Assembly: GCF_035593265.1 (NCBI RefSeq)
Contig: NZ_CP141614.1
Coordinates: 2,728,001-2,792,000 of the forward strand
Source: Limnochorda sp. LNt
Lineage (GTDB): Bacteria > Bacillota > Limnochordia > Limnochordales > Geochordaceae
Direction: 5' to 3'
DNA length: 64,000 bases
In this document: positions 8,210 to 17,596 of the stretch, one piece after another
Position numbering within the stretch: position 1 is the stretch's first letter
Layout: every line of letters begins with the position of its first letter
The notes under the pieces: generated by a model
What the model was told of the DNA's origin: nothing
What the model saw: only the letters and a program-made list of their open reading frames with translations
The model's database searches: none
Position numbers and translations under genes: made by a program

Positions 8210-9772
8210 TTACCCCTTCCGAGAGACGGCAACCTCCTGGCCGGTCGCGAGCCACATGATCCGCTCGGGTGTGGCCTCCTCTCGCGGCAGGGTCCCGGCG
8301 ACCCGGCCCCGCCACATGACGAGGATCCGGTGGCTCAGCGCCAGGATCTCCGGCAGCTCCGAGGAGACCAGGATGATCCCGATGCCGCGTCCGGCCAGGG
8401 AACGAATCAGATCGTGCACCTCGGCCTTGGCTCCCACGTCGATGCCCCGCGTCGGCTCATCCAGGATCAGGACCCGTGGCTCCTGGGCCAGCCACCGGGC
8501 CAGCACCACCTTCTGCTGGTTGCCCCCCGACAGGTACGCCACCCGCTGCGACAGGCCGGGCGTACGGATCTTCAACCGCCTGACCTGGTGGTCGGCCAGC
8601 GAAGCGAGCCGCCGTCGATCGAGGCGAAAGCCGCCCAGGCTCGCCAGTTTGCCCAGCGAGGGGAGGGCGATGTTCTCCTCGACGCTCATCTTGAGGACGA
8701 GGCCCTGATGCTGGCGGTCCTCCGGCACCAGCACGATACCGGCCTCGATGGCCTGCCGCGGCGACCGAATGGTCAACGGGCGGCCCTCCAGCAGCACGCT
8801 GCCCCCATCCGCCCGGTCCGCCCCGAAGAGCAGCCGCACCATCTCGGTGCGGCCCGCTCCCATCAGGCCAGCGACCCCCAAGATCTCCCCCCGGTAGAGC
8901 GTGAAGTCGACGCCCTCCACCACGCCCCGCCGGGTCAGGCCTCGCACCTCCAGCAACGGCTGGCTGCCGACCGGACCGTGGGGCTCGGACGGCAACGTAG
9001 CGGTCTGAGGCATCTCCCGCCCCACCATCAACCGCACCAGGGCCTGCGGTGACGCCTCCTCTCGCGAGAGCGCGCCCACCCGGCGCCCGTCCCGTAACAC
9101 CACCACGCGGTCGGCCACCTGGAGGACCTCCTCGAGCCGGTGGCTGACGAAGATCACCCCGATGCCGCGGGATGCCAGGTTGCGCACGATTTGGAGCAGC
9201 CTGCGCACGTCCTCCTGGCCCAACGATGACGTCGGCTCGTCCATGACGACCAGGCGGGCGTCGAATGCGAGGGCGCGGCCGATCTCCACCATCTGACGCT
9301 GCGCGACCGACAGGCGCCCGACGGGTGCCACGGGATCGATGGCAACGCCGAGCTCGCGGAGGACCGCTTCCGTGCGGCGCACCATGGCCGCGAAGTCGAC
9401 GAGCCCGAGGCGTCCCAGCCATCCGGGTCGCCGGGGCTCCCGCCCCAGGAAGACGTTGGCGGCCGCCCCTCGATTGGGTGCCAAATTGAACTCCTGGTAG
9501 ATGGTAGCGATCCCGAGCGCGCGGGCATGGTCCGGCCCCGCGATCTCGACCGGGCGACCCTCGATGAGCACCACGCCTGCATCGCGCCGGTACGCTCCGC
9601 TCAAGATCTTGAGGAGGGTCGACTTGCCTGCCCCGTTCTCGCCAACCAGGCCTACCACTTCGCCCGGCGCTACCTCCAGGTCGACCTGGTCCAGCGCCTG
9701 GACGCCCGGGAACCGCTTGGAGACCCCCCGCATCTCGAGCCAGAATCCAGAAGAGGCCCCTGCCTCACCCAT
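8210..9772 (-). CDS. CUT2 sugar ABC transporter ATP-binding protein, two ATPase domains
   Basis: 520 residues, the standard length of RbsA/XylG/MglA proteins. The N-terminal domain has a complete Walker A (GENGAGKSTLL), Walker B (LVVMDEPTSSL) and a signature degenerated to LSVAQRQ. The C-terminal domain has the characteristic altered Walker A (GLMGAGRTEMV) with an intact signature LSGGNQQKVVLARWL. It energises uptake by the permease downstream. It follows the binding protein gene after a 65-nt gap holding a strong palindrome. Confidence 0.9.
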   Translation of the reverse strand: MGEAGASSGFWLEMRGVSKRFPGVQALDQVDLEVAPGEVVGLVGENGAGKSTLLKILSGAYRRDAGVVLIEGRPVEIAGPDHARALGIATIYQEFNLAPNRGAAANVFLGREPRRPGWLGRLGLVDFAAMVRRTEAVLRELGVAIDPVAPVGRLSVAQRQMVEIGRALAFDARLVVMDEPTSSLGQEDVRRLLQIVRNLASRGIGVIFVSHRLEEVLQVADRVVVLRDGRRVGALSREEASPQALVRLMVGREMPQTATLPSEPHGPVGSQPLLEVRGLTRRGVVEGVDFTLYRGEILGVAGLMGAGRTEMVRLLFGADRADGGSVLLEGRPLTIRSPRQAIEAGIVLVPEDRQHQGLVLKMSVEENIALPSLGKLASLGGFRLDRRRLASLADHQVRRLKIRTPGLSQRVAYLSGGNQQKVVLARWLAQEPRVLILDEPTRGIDVGAKAEVHDLIRSLAGRGIGIILVSSELPEILALSHRILVMWRGRVAGTLPREEATPERIMWLATGQEVAVSRKG

Positions 9773-9791
9773 GCCGGCATGCTCCCGTCGT

Positions 9792-9811
9792 GACCCGGGG
9801 GCCCCCGGGTC
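9792..9811 (-). repeat. 20-bp perfect palindrome between binding-protein and ATPase genes
   Basis: GACCCGGGGG and its exact complement abut at 9792-9811 in the 65-nt gap between the binding-protein stop and the ATPase start. In the transcript it can fold as a GC-only hairpin. Such hairpins behind binding-protein genes commonly stabilise or attenuate mRNA so that binding protein is made in excess; that role is inferred here. Confidence 0.5.
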
Positions 9812-9837
9812 CGGGCGCCCCCCTTCGGCTTCGGACC

Positions 9838-10851
9838 TCAGTACGGCGGAGGGAGCGGCTGCGTGAAGTCCTTGGTCTCCCAGGCCCGGATCATCGCGTC
9901 CACGTTGCTGGCGGTGACCAGGTCCATCCCCGAGTCGACCCAGTCCGGGAACGTCTTGCCGTGTACCACGTGGTCATAGAGGATTTGAACGGAGTCGTAC
10001 CCCCAGCCCCAGTACTTCTGGCCGACCAGCCCGTGGAGCAGGCCATCCTTCAGGTACTCGAGCTCTACCGGGAGGGTGTCGAAGGCGACCGTCTTGAGCC
10101 CGCGCCGCGCCGCCGCCTCCCACAGCGGCATGGAGCCGCGCTCGGCGAAGAGCGGCCAGAGCCCGACGAAGAACCATCCGTTGAGATCCGGGTAGGCCTG
10201 CATGGTCTCCTCGACTACCTGCACGCCCAGGTTGATGTCGTCGTTGCAGTAGACGGTCCGCACGATCTGGATCTCCGGGTACTTCGCGATCTCGTCACGA
10301 AAGCCGCGGATCCGCTCCTCCAGGTTGAATGCACCCGGCACGCCCGTGAGCAGGGCCACCTTGCCCCGGGTGCCCATGGCTCGCACCAGGAGGTCCGCGG
10401 CGGCCTTGCCGCCCTCGTAGTTGTTGACGCCGAGGTAGGTGAAGCGGTTGCTTTCCGGGGAGTCGCTGTCCCACGTCATGACGGGGATCCCGGCGGCCAC
10501 CGCCTTGTCGATGACGTCCTTGAGGGCCGTCGGGTCATTGGCCGACAGGGCGATCCCGTCCACGCCGCGGGCGATGACGTCTTCGATGACACGCACCTGT
10601 TCGGCTGCATCGGAGGCGACCGACCCCACGTACAGGACCTCGACGGTATAGGGTCCCTGTGCCGTCAACTCCCGAGCCTTCTGAAAGGCGCCATCCCGCC
10701 CCAGTTCGAAGACCGGGTTGTTGAGAGCCTTGGGGATCCAGGCGAAGACGAGCTTGCTCCCGGGCGGCTTGACCCCCGCCACGACGTGGCCGCCCAGGGC
10801 CATGACGACCACCAACGACAGGACGAGCGCGGCGGACCAGCCTCGCCTCAC
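9838..10851 (-). CDS. CUT2 sugar-binding lipoprotein-like/periplasmic binding protein
   Basis: 337 residues with an N-terminal signal (basic MRRGW, hydrophobic [13 protein letters not shown]) without an obvious lipobox. The mature part is a type I periplasmic-binding fold: [68 protein letters not shown], and [17 protein letters not shown]. It delivers a monosaccharide to the 7223-9772 transporter. Six aromatic residues cluster in GQKYWGWGY. Substrate unproven; xylose or a related pentose is the contextual guess. Confidence 0.85.
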   Translation of the reverse strand: MRRGWSAALVLSLVVVMALGGHVVAGVKPPGSKLVFAWIPKALNNPVFELGRDGAFQKARELTAQGPYTVEVLYVGSVASDAAEQVRVIEDVIARGVDGIALSANDPTALKDVIDKAVAAGIPVMTWDSDSPESNRFTYLGVNNYEGGKAAADLLVRAMGTRGKVALLTGVPGAFNLEERIRGFRDEIAKYPEIQIVRTVYCNDDINLGVQVVEETMQAYPDLNGWFFVGLWPLFAERGSMPLWEAAARRGLKTVAFDTLPVELEYLKDGLLHGLVGQKYWGWGYDSVQILYDHVVHGKTFPDWVDSGMDLVTASNVDAMIRAWETKDFTQPLPPPY

Positions 10852-10943
10852 GGTCGGTCCTCCTCTCCGTCAATGGGCCCAATGGCACCGTCGCCTGCCA
10901 GGCTCGCGTTCAGCACTCACGCGGTCGCTCTCTCCCCCTCCCC

Positions 10944-11720
10944 TCACCGCGCCGCCCGCGCGGCGCCCGCACCGACGATGAGCCCGGTGATCTCGTCGGG
11001 TGTGGTCTCGGCGATGCGCCGCACCCCGACGACACGGCCGTTGCGCAGCACGGTGGCCCGGTCCGCCACCTCGAAGACATCCTGGAGCCGGTGGGAGATG
11101 AGCACCACGGAGACGCCCTGTGCCTTGAGGCGGCGTATGAGCTCCAGCACCCTGGCCACCTCGGCGATCCCCAGGGCGGCGGTCGGCTCGTCCATCACCA
11201 CCAGTCGGGGCGAACCCAACAGCGCCCGGCAGATGGCGACGGACTGGCGCTGGCCACCGCTGAGGTACCGTACCTTGCGCCGGGCGATGTCGGCTGAGAC
11301 CCCCAGGCTGTCGAGCAACTCCGCCGTGCGCCGCGTCATCGCCGAGCCGTCCAGGGTGCGTACGAGCCCTCCGAGGGCACGGCGGCGCAGCTCGCGCCCC
11401 AAGAAGACGTTGGCGGTCACGTCGATGTTCTCGCAGAGAGCCAGGTCCTGGTAGATCATCTCGATGCCCAGACGCCGGGCGTCCTCGGGCTGACGGATGA
11501 CCACCTCCCGCCCCTCGAGCCGGATCTCCCCGGAGTCGGCGAGGTAGGCGCCCGCGAGGATCTTCATGAGGGTCGACTTGCCCGCGCCGTTGTCGCCGAG
11601 CAGGGCCATCACCTCGCCCGCGCCAACCTCGAAGTCGACCCCATCCAGGGCCACCACGGCACCGAATCGCTTGACGATGCCGCGCATCTCGAGCCGGGGA
11701 GCGTCGCGCACCGGCGCCAA
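10944..11720 (-). CDS. CUT2 sugar ABC transporter ATP-binding protein, single domain (FrcA-like)
   Basis: 258 residues with one ATPase domain: Walker A GDNGAGKSTLM, Q-loop MIYQDLALC, signature YLSGGQRQSVAICRAL, Walker B LVVMDEPTAALG and H-loop VLISHRL. Sugar ATPases of the CUT2 class are usually fused duplicates of about 500 residues; the short form is typical of FrcA-like systems. It sits after a second binding protein (11799-12800) and permease (12857-13897), so it most likely serves that system, forming a homodimer. Confidence 0.87.
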   Translation of the reverse strand: MAPVRDAPRLEMRGIVKRFGAVVALDGVDFEVGAGEVMALLGDNGAGKSTLMKILAGAYLADSGEIRLEGREVVIRQPEDARRLGIEMIYQDLALCENIDVTANVFLGRELRRRALGGLVRTLDGSAMTRRTAELLDSLGVSADIARRKVRYLSGGQRQSVAICRALLGSPRLVVMDEPTAALGIAEVARVLELIRRLKAQGVSVVLISHRLQDVFEVADRATVLRNGRVVGVRRIAETTPDEITGLIVGAGAARAAR

Positions 11721-11750
11721 GGCTCGCTCACCTCGTTGCGGCGGGATGGA

Positions 11751-11787
11751 GCAGGGGCAGGGACGGCCGACAGCCAGCCGCCCCTGC
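11751..11787 (-). repeat. hairpin between second binding-protein gene and its ATPase gene
   Basis: GCAGGGGC at 11751-11758 pairs with GCCCCTGC at 11780-11787, with an additional GGC/GCC pair inside the loop. It occupies the 78-nt gap after the binding-protein stop, the same relative place as the palindrome at 9792-9811. Likely an mRNA-processing or attenuation hairpin giving excess binding protein; not tested. Confidence 0.4.
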
Positions 11788-11798
11788 CCGCATCCCCC

Positions 11799-12800
11799 TC
11801 ACCGGCTCGGCACGAACGCGTGGGGGATCCCGAGACGATCGAGCTCCTGCACGTAGGCGTGCAGGTTGTCGCGGGTCACCACGTCCACGCCCGTGTCGAC
11901 GAAGATGTCGCCATCCTCCGTCCTCGGCAGGAGGCTCAGGACGTTGTCACGGCCCGTCTTGGCCATCAGATAGAGCAGCACGACGCTGTTGTAGCCCATG
12001 AAGTACTGCTTCTGACCTACGACCGCGTCGAGGTAACCGTTCTCCAGAGCCTCCAGATGGGAGTCGAGCGTATCGAAGCCGACGACCACGACCCGATCCT
12101 GGGTGCGCGTCGACCTGACGGCCTCCGCCGCCCCCGTCGTGCTGGCCGCGTAGACGCCGAAGATGCCCCGCAGGCCGGGGTTGTTGAGAATGGCCGTCGT
12201 GGCCAGATCCGTGGCGCGGAAGGTATCCTCGTTGTCGTTAAGGACCGGCTCCACGATCCGGATCCCCGTGCCTCGCAGCGCGTCGCGGAACCCCTGGATC
12301 CGCTCCAGGGAGTTGAGCGCGGTCAGCGACCCCGTCAAGATGGCCACCTCGCCGCTGCCGCCCAGCAGCTCCGCCATGGCCTTACCGGCCGCGAAGCCGG
12401 CGTTGTAGTTGCCCGTGCCCAGGTAAAGCAGCCGCCCCGTCCCCGGCGCATCGGTGTCGTTGGTGATGACGTGGATGCCCGCCTCCAGAGCCCGGCGAAT
12501 CACCGGCGCCAGCGCCGCCGGATCCGACGGGGCTACGCTGATCCCGTCGAAACCCTGCGCGATCCACGATTCCATGACGTCGATCTGGCGTCCGATGTCC
12601 TCGGTCTGGGGGACGAAGAACGTCACCTCCACGTCCGGGAAGAGCGCGGCGGCTGCCATGGTGCCGTTGCGGACGACGTCCCAGTAGGGATGAACGGACT
12701 TGCCCAGCACCCCGATGCGGATGGGCTCCGCGGCCGATACGACGCCCACGGCCGCCAGCAACATGGCGGCGACCAGCAACCCGACACCGACCCGACGCAT
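11799..12800 (-). CDS. CUT2 sugar-binding protein (second system)
   Basis: 333 residues from ATG 12800, which has GGGGGAGG just upstream; the open frame extends further 5' but through the permease gene, so this start is preferred. A signal peptide (MRRVGVGLLVAAMLLAAVGVVSA) precedes a type I binding fold: IRIGVLGKSVHPYWDVVRNG, GFDGISVAPSDPAALAPVIRRALEAG, TNDTDAPG, LYLGTGNYNAGFAAGKAM and VVGFDTLDSHLEAL. Partner of the permease 12857-13897 and the single ATPase 10944-11720. Confidence 0.87.
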   Translation of the reverse strand: MRRVGVGLLVAAMLLAAVGVVSAAEPIRIGVLGKSVHPYWDVVRNGTMAAAALFPDVEVTFFVPQTEDIGRQIDVMESWIAQGFDGISVAPSDPAALAPVIRRALEAGIHVITNDTDAPGTGRLLYLGTGNYNAGFAAGKAMAELLGGSGEVAILTGSLTALNSLERIQGFRDALRGTGIRIVEPVLNDNEDTFRATDLATTAILNNPGLRGIFGVYAASTTGAAEAVRSTRTQDRVVVVGFDTLDSHLEALENGYLDAVVGQKQYFMGYNSVVLLYLMAKTGRDNVLSLLPRTEDGDIFVDTGVDVVTRDNLHAYVQELDRLGIPHAFVPSR

Positions 12801-12856
12801 CCGATCGACCTCCCCCTTCGTGGGATCGCCTTCCCGCGGGCATCCGCGGGAATCAC

Positions 12857-13897
12857 TCAACCAGCCCGCTCCAGGGCTCGACGCCGGAAGATGTCGTAGG
12901 TGACCGCGGCGGCGATGACCGCGCCCACCGCCACGTCGTGCCAGTAAGCCGAGACCCGCAACAGGACGAGGGCGTTCCAGATGATGGAGATGATGGAGGC
13001 CCCGATGAGGCTGCCGTAAGCGGTGCCCTCGCCGCCGAACAGGCTCACCCCCCCGATGACCGCGGCCGCGATGGCGTACAGCTCGTAGACATTGCCGACG
13101 GTGGGGTTGCCCTGCCCGAGGCGGGAGGCGATGAGGATGCCGACGAGGGCCGCGGTGGTGGAGCTGATGACGTAGCAGGTGGTGCGTATCCGGTTGACGT
13201 GGATGCCGGCCCGGCGGGCCGCCTCCATGTGGCCCCCGACGGCGTAGAGGTGCACCCCGAAGGCGGTCCTCCGCAGCACTAGCTCCCCCGCCAGCACCGC
13301 CAGCAGCAGGATGGCCACCGGCATCGGCAGCACCCCGGCCACCCGGCTCTCCCAGAGCGCCCGGAAGCCCTCGGGCAACCCGCTGATGGGCCATCCCCGC
13401 GTGATGACCGACGCCAGGCCTCGGGCCGCAGCGAAGGTGGCCAGCGTGATGACGAACGGCGGCACGCCCATCCGGGTGACGAAGAGCGCGTGCCACGCCC
13501 CGACGGCGGCGCCCAGCAAGAGCGTCAGCGCCACCGCCCCGGTCAGGCCGATGCCCGGGAGGCGGGTGATGAACCATGCCACCACGATGCCCGACAGCGC
13601 CGTCATCGATCCGACGCTGAGGTCGATGCCGCCCGTCAGGATGACGAAGGTCTCGCCCAGGGCCAGCAGGCCGAAGATGGCGATCTGACGTCCGACGGTC
13701 TCGAGGTTGACGGGCGAGAAGAACCGGGGATTGGCCAGCCCCGTCGCCGCGATGATGACGACCAGGGCCAGCAACACCCCCTGGCCCCGCAACAGGCTCC
13801 GGGCGACCGGAGTACGACGGGTGACGGAGGCTCCTTCGCCGACGCCCGCTGGCGTCACCGAGGCCGGCTCATGTTGGGAGCTCACCTCTCGCTGCAC
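12857..13897 (-). CDS. CUT2 sugar ABC transporter permease (second system)
   Basis: 346 residues, with a roughly 35-residue hydrophilic N-terminus followed by multiple membrane segments. Family blocks: [58 protein letters not shown] and [21 protein letters not shown]. It resembles the permease at 7223-8203 in architecture but differs clearly in sequence, so it is a separate system rather than a recent duplicate. 45 nt separate it from the isomerase-like gene upstream in the run. Confidence 0.88.
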   Translation of the reverse strand: MQREVSSQHEPASVTPAGVGEGASVTRRTPVARSLLRGQGVLLALVVIIAATGLANPRFFSPVNLETVGRQIAIFGLLALGETFVILTGGIDLSVGSMTALSGIVVAWFITRLPGIGLTGAVALTLLLGAAVGAWHALFVTRMGVPPFVITLATFAAARGLASVITRGWPISGLPEGFRALWESRVAGVLPMPVAILLLAVLAGELVLRRTAFGVHLYAVGGHMEAARRAGIHVNRIRTTCYVISSTTAALVGILIASRLGQGNPTVGNVYELYAIAAAVIGGVSLFGGEGTAYGSLIGASIISIIWNALVLLRVSAYWHDVAVGAVIAAAVTYDIFRRRALERAG

Positions 13898-13942
13898 GCC
13901 CGTCCTCCTTCGGCTTGGCCTATCGGGCCCGATGGCCCGCGC

Positions 13943-15094
13943 TCAGCTGATGGGCGGACGCGGCAGCGGCTCCAACCGCTCGGGATGCGGGGCCCGCACC
14001 CGCACCAGGTACCGCTCGATCCAGCCTCGCGCCCGGTCGGGGTGCTCCGCTGCCCAAACGATGGCCTCGTGGTCCAGCTCGTTGATGCGATCCGCAGCGG
14101 CGTTGATGGCCTCGATGGAGATCCGGACCGCCTCTTCCGGCGGCATTCGCTCCGGATTGAGGTCCAGGCCAAACAGCTCTCGGTAGCCGTGCATCTTGAG
14201 CGCGTACAGCGCCGACTCCAGCTGCTCGGGCGAGACGGTGCCGACGGGCAGGTCCAGATCGTAGCCACCCAGGGGCTGGCCGTTCCAGTGGGTGTGGGCT
14301 AGCCGGCCCGCCTCCATGGCGAGGCTGAAGCTGTAGGCCAGGTCCTCGTAGGCCATCATCATGTGCCCGACTTCGGGGTTCAAGCAGACCAGGGCATGTC
14401 CCTGCTCCAAAAGTCGACGGTTTTCGGGATGGTGCAGTTTGGACTCGACCAGGTGAGACAGCCACAGCCCCTCGGCGGTGGTGCCGAACAGGATGCGCCC
14501 CCTGGGCTCGTAGGGCTTGGGCTCGAAGGCGATGCGCACGCCGGGCACCGTCTCCATGGCCTCCACCAGCCCGTCGACGAACCGCCGCCGAGCATCGGCC
14601 AGATTGGCGCCGAACGGCTGCTCGAAGCCGTCGATGCCCGGCCAGACCACGGCGAAGTCGGTGCCGAGCTCACGATTGAGCTCCAGCGTCTTGATGGTGC
14701 GCTCCACGGCCTTCTTGCGCCTCTGCGCAATCGGCGAGGAGAGCGAGCCGAACTCGAAGTCCGCGTCCCAGAACAGCAGCGGCACCACCGTCACGATGCG
14801 GATGCCGCTCTCCCGGGAGAAGCGCTGCCAGGTCTCCAGGTTGTCCTCGTTGATCTCGTTGGGGTAGTGCGCCTCCACCCCGACGACCCCCAGCGGCGCG
14901 AGCCGTGCGATGCGCTCCAGGCGCTCCTCGATGGACGATGCCGGCTGGTAGCGGTCGTGGAAGCGGCTGGCCGCGGGCGAGAAGTACCACACCCCGACGG
15001 AGTAGCGGGGTTCGAGAGGCCGGCTCCGCAAGAAGTCGACCAGATCCTGCCCGCGGCGTATCACCGACTGTTCCCTGAGATCCCGGATGCCCAT
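13943..15094 (-). CDS. xylose-isomerase-like TIM-barrel protein with altered active site
   Basis: 383 residues from ATG 15094, which has GAGGAGGGAG upstream; a farther ATG at 15124 lacks such a site. It aligns by eye to actinobacterial-type XylA: FEPKPYEPRG (E191, K193), LNPEVGH (E241, H244), GYDLDLPVG (D279, D281) and LDLNPER (D311). The catalytic His corresponds to H76. However, the Asp of the His-Asp dyad (D57 in Streptomyces numbering) is N79, and metal ligand D245 is H269 in HTHWNGQ. It may isomerise a different sugar or be a diverged xylose isomerase. It sits between GH3 and CUT2 genes. Confidence 0.75.
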   Translation of the reverse strand: MGIRDLREQSVIRRGQDLVDFLRSRPLEPRYSVGVWYFSPAASRFHDRYQPASSIEERLERIARLAPLGVVGVEAHYPNEINEDNLETWQRFSRESGIRIVTVVPLLFWDADFEFGSLSSPIAQRRKKAVERTIKTLELNRELGTDFAVVWPGIDGFEQPFGANLADARRRFVDGLVEAMETVPGVRIAFEPKPYEPRGRILFGTTAEGLWLSHLVESKLHHPENRRLLEQGHALVCLNPEVGHMMMAYEDLAYSFSLAMEAGRLAHTHWNGQPLGGYDLDLPVGTVSPEQLESALYALKMHGYRELFGLDLNPERMPPEEAVRISIEAINAAADRINELDHEAIVWAAEHPDRARGWIERYLVRVRAPHPERLEPLPRPPIS

Positions 15095-15149
15095 CCGACG
15101 TCTCCCTCCTCGCGATGGTGGCATGATGGAGCCCTCGAGGGTCGAGGGT

Positions 15150-17552
15150 TCACGTGACCGTCACGGGGGTGATGAAGACCTTGCGCTCCGCGACGATTTG
15201 ATCTCCCGTGATGACGAAGCGGCCCGTGAGGCGGATGTCCTGGGATGAGGCGCCGATCATCACCTCGACCTCGCCCGGCTCCACGACGCGTCGCCACTTG
15301 CGGTCGTAGAAGGCCAGCTGGCAGAGGTCCAGGGTGAAGCGGACCTCCCGGCTCTCGCCAGGTCGCAGGTGCAGCCGCACGAATCCCTTGAGCTCCTTGA
15401 CGGGTCGGGTGACCGACGCCTGGACGTCGCGCACGTACAGCTGCACCACCTCGTCGCCGGCCCGCTCGCCCACGTTGGTCACCTGGCAGGCCACCTCGAC
15501 CTGGCCATCGGCCGGCACGGCCTCGGGGACGATGACGAGCCCATCGTAGCGGAAGGTGGTGTAGGTGAGCCCGTGCCCGAAGGGATAGAGCGGTCCGGCC
15601 TCGACGTCGACGTAGTCGCCCAGCACCTGCGAGCGCCCGCCCGTGGGCTTGTGGCCGTAGAAGACGGGGATCTGGCCGGCCTTGCGGGGGATGCTGACCG
15701 GGAGCCTGCCGCCCGGCTCCGCCTCGCCCAGCAGCACCTCCGCGACCGCATGACCGCCCTCCTCGCCCGGGATCCAGGCCGCCATGATGGCCGGCGCGGT
15801 CCGGGCGATGTCGCCCAGTGCCACGGGACGGCCACCGACCAGCACGACGACAGTGGGCGTGCCGGTCCGCAGCACCTCCCACACCAGCTGCGCCTGCACG
15901 CCGGGCAGGCTCAAGTCCGCGGCATCGCGGAACTCCCCGCAGGTGCAGTCGCGGGTCAAGCCCGACTTGTGCCCCACCACCACGACGGCCACGTCGGCCT
16001 CCCGGGCCGCCCGGACGGCCGCCTCGAAGCCGTCGGTGGAGGGGTCCGTCACGTCGCAGCCCCGGGCATGTGTCACCTGGGTCCTGGGCCCCACCCTGGC
16101 CCGGATGCCCTCCAGGATGGTGACGAAGGGCGTGAAGTGGCGCGGGTAGGCCTCGGCCTCCCACTGCTCGAGGTCGGCGCCCGGCGGGGGCATCGGGGGC
16201 ATGAAGGGCGGCTGCTCGCCCGGCACCATCACCATCTGCCGGTAGACGTCGACGTGAGCCGGGTAGTGGTAGTCACCGTTGAGCAGGCGCCGGCTGTGGG
16301 CCGCCGGCCCGATGACCGCCAGCCGACCGATGTCCCGGGGCAGGGGCAGAAGCCCTCCCTCGTTCTTGAGAAGCACGATGGAGCGGCGGGCGATCTCCCG
16401 GGCGAGGGCACGGTCCTCCGGCATGTCGAAGGTGGCGGCCGCCCGCTCCTCATCGACATAGGGGTGGTCGAAGAGGCCGAGGGTGAACTTGACCGTCAGC
16501 ACCCGCCGCACGGCCTCGTCCACCGCTTGGACCGGCACCCGGCCCCGTCTCACGGCGTCGAGCAGGGCCTCCCCGTAGCAGTCGACGCTCGGCAGCTCCA
16601 CGTCGATGCCGGCCAGCAGCGCCTGGACCGCTGCCTCGGCCTTGTCGGTGGCGACCCGGTGATACCCGCGCAGGTTGTCGATGGCCGTGTAATCGGAGAC
16701 CACGATGCCGTCGAAGCCCCACTGCTCCCGCAACACCCCGGTCAAGAGCTCCGGGTCGGCCGAGACCGGTACCCCGTCGATCTCGTGGTATCCGGGCATG
16801 ATGGACCGCAGGCGGGCTTCGCGCACGGCCGCCTCGAACGGCGGCAGGAACACCTCGAGGAGCTCCCGACGGCCCACGTGGGCGGGGGCCCAGTTGAGGC
16901 CGCCCTCGGGCACGCCGTAGGCGACGAAGTGCTTGCCGGTGGCCACCACGCCCTCGCGCAGGTCATCGCCGTGCAGGCCCTGCACGTAGGCGATGCCCAT
17001 CACCGACGCCAGGTAGGGGTCCTCGCCGAAGGTCTCCTCGATGCGGCCCCACCGCGGGTCTCGGGCCACGTCGAGCACCGGCGCCAGCCCCTGATGGGCC
17101 CCCACGGCGCGCATCTGCCGCCGGATGCGGGCCGCCATCGCCCGCGCCAGGCGCGGCTCCCAGGTGCTGGCCAGCCCGATGATCTGGGGGAAGACGGTGG
17201 CCCCTCTCGCCATCAGCCCCGCGCAGCACTCCTCGTGCACGATGGCCGGGATACCGAGGCGCGTCCGCTCGACAAGGTAGCGCTGGAGCACGTTGGCGAG
17301 CGCCGCGATGGCCCGTGCGTCAGCGTCACTGGCCCCCCCGATGCGAGTGATCTGGCCGATGCCGTGGGCCAGCCGGCGGCCGGCCAGCTCCTCGGAGAGG
17401 CGGCCGCCGGGCGCCACCTCGAAGACCCAGACGCTGCCGAGCTGGGCCACCTTCTCCTCCAGCGTCATGCGGGCGAGCAGGTCATCAACCCTCGCCTCGA
17501 TGGGCTGGTAAGGATCCCGGTACCGGGGGTGCGATGCAGCGCCGCTGTCCAC
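15150..17552 (-). CDS. glycoside hydrolase family 3 beta-glucosidase/beta-xylosidase
   Basis: 800 residues from a GTG at 17552 that has AGGAGAGGGAGG upstream; the open frame continues 5' but into the permease gene. No signal peptide, so cytoplasmic. Order: TIM-barrel domain with EETFGEDPYLAS, KHFVAYG and the nucleophile motif GIVVSDYTAID (Asp near residue 285); alpha/beta sandwich domain with RRSIVLLKNEGGLLPL; and a C-terminal fibronectin III-like domain (LYPFGHGLTYTTF onward). It removes sugars from imported oligosaccharides, fitting the CUT1 permeases directly upstream. Xylosidase versus glucosidase cannot be settled from sequence alone; context favours xylo-oligosaccharides. Confidence 0.88.
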   Translation of the reverse strand: MDSGAASHPRYRDPYQPIEARVDDLLARMTLEEKVAQLGSVWVFEVAPGGRLSEELAGRRLAHGIGQITRIGGASDADARAIAALANVLQRYLVERTRLGIPAIVHEECCAGLMARGATVFPQIIGLASTWEPRLARAMAARIRRQMRAVGAHQGLAPVLDVARDPRWGRIEETFGEDPYLASVMGIAYVQGLHGDDLREGVVATGKHFVAYGVPEGGLNWAPAHVGRRELLEVFLPPFEAAVREARLRSIMPGYHEIDGVPVSADPELLTGVLREQWGFDGIVVSDYTAIDNLRGYHRVATDKAEAAVQALLAGIDVELPSVDCYGEALLDAVRRGRVPVQAVDEAVRRVLTVKFTLGLFDHPYVDEERAAATFDMPEDRALAREIARRSIVLLKNEGGLLPLPRDIGRLAVIGPAAHSRRLLNGDYHYPAHVDVYRQMVMVPGEQPPFMPPMPPPGADLEQWEAEAYPRHFTPFVTILEGIRARVGPRTQVTHARGCDVTDPSTDGFEAAVRAAREADVAVVVVGHKSGLTRDCTCGEFRDAADLSLPGVQAQLVWEVLRTGTPTVVVLVGGRPVALGDIARTAPAIMAAWIPGEEGGHAVAEVLLGEAEPGGRLPVSIPRKAGQIPVFYGHKPTGGRSQVLGDYVDVEAGPLYPFGHGLTYTTFRYDGLVIVPEAVPADGQVEVACQVTNVGERAGDEVVQLYVRDVQASVTRPVKELKGFVRLHLRPGESREVRFTLDLCQLAFYDRKWRRVVEPGEVEVMIGASSQDIRLTGRFVITGDQIVAERKVFITPVTVT

Positions 17553-17596
17553 CGCGAGACCTCCCTCTCCTGCTGTGTTCGCGTGCGGCTCCCGGG

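Noticed and set aside
6686-9052. 788-codon plus-strand frame opposite xylB, permease and ATPase
   Set aside because: Covers three well-supported minus-strand genes and reads as low-complexity His/Asp/Gln-rich sequence.
12801-13577. Fusion of the second CUT2 binding protein to an upstream extension
   Set aside because: The extension runs through the permease gene in another frame; the ATG at 12800 has a ribosome binding site and a signal peptide.
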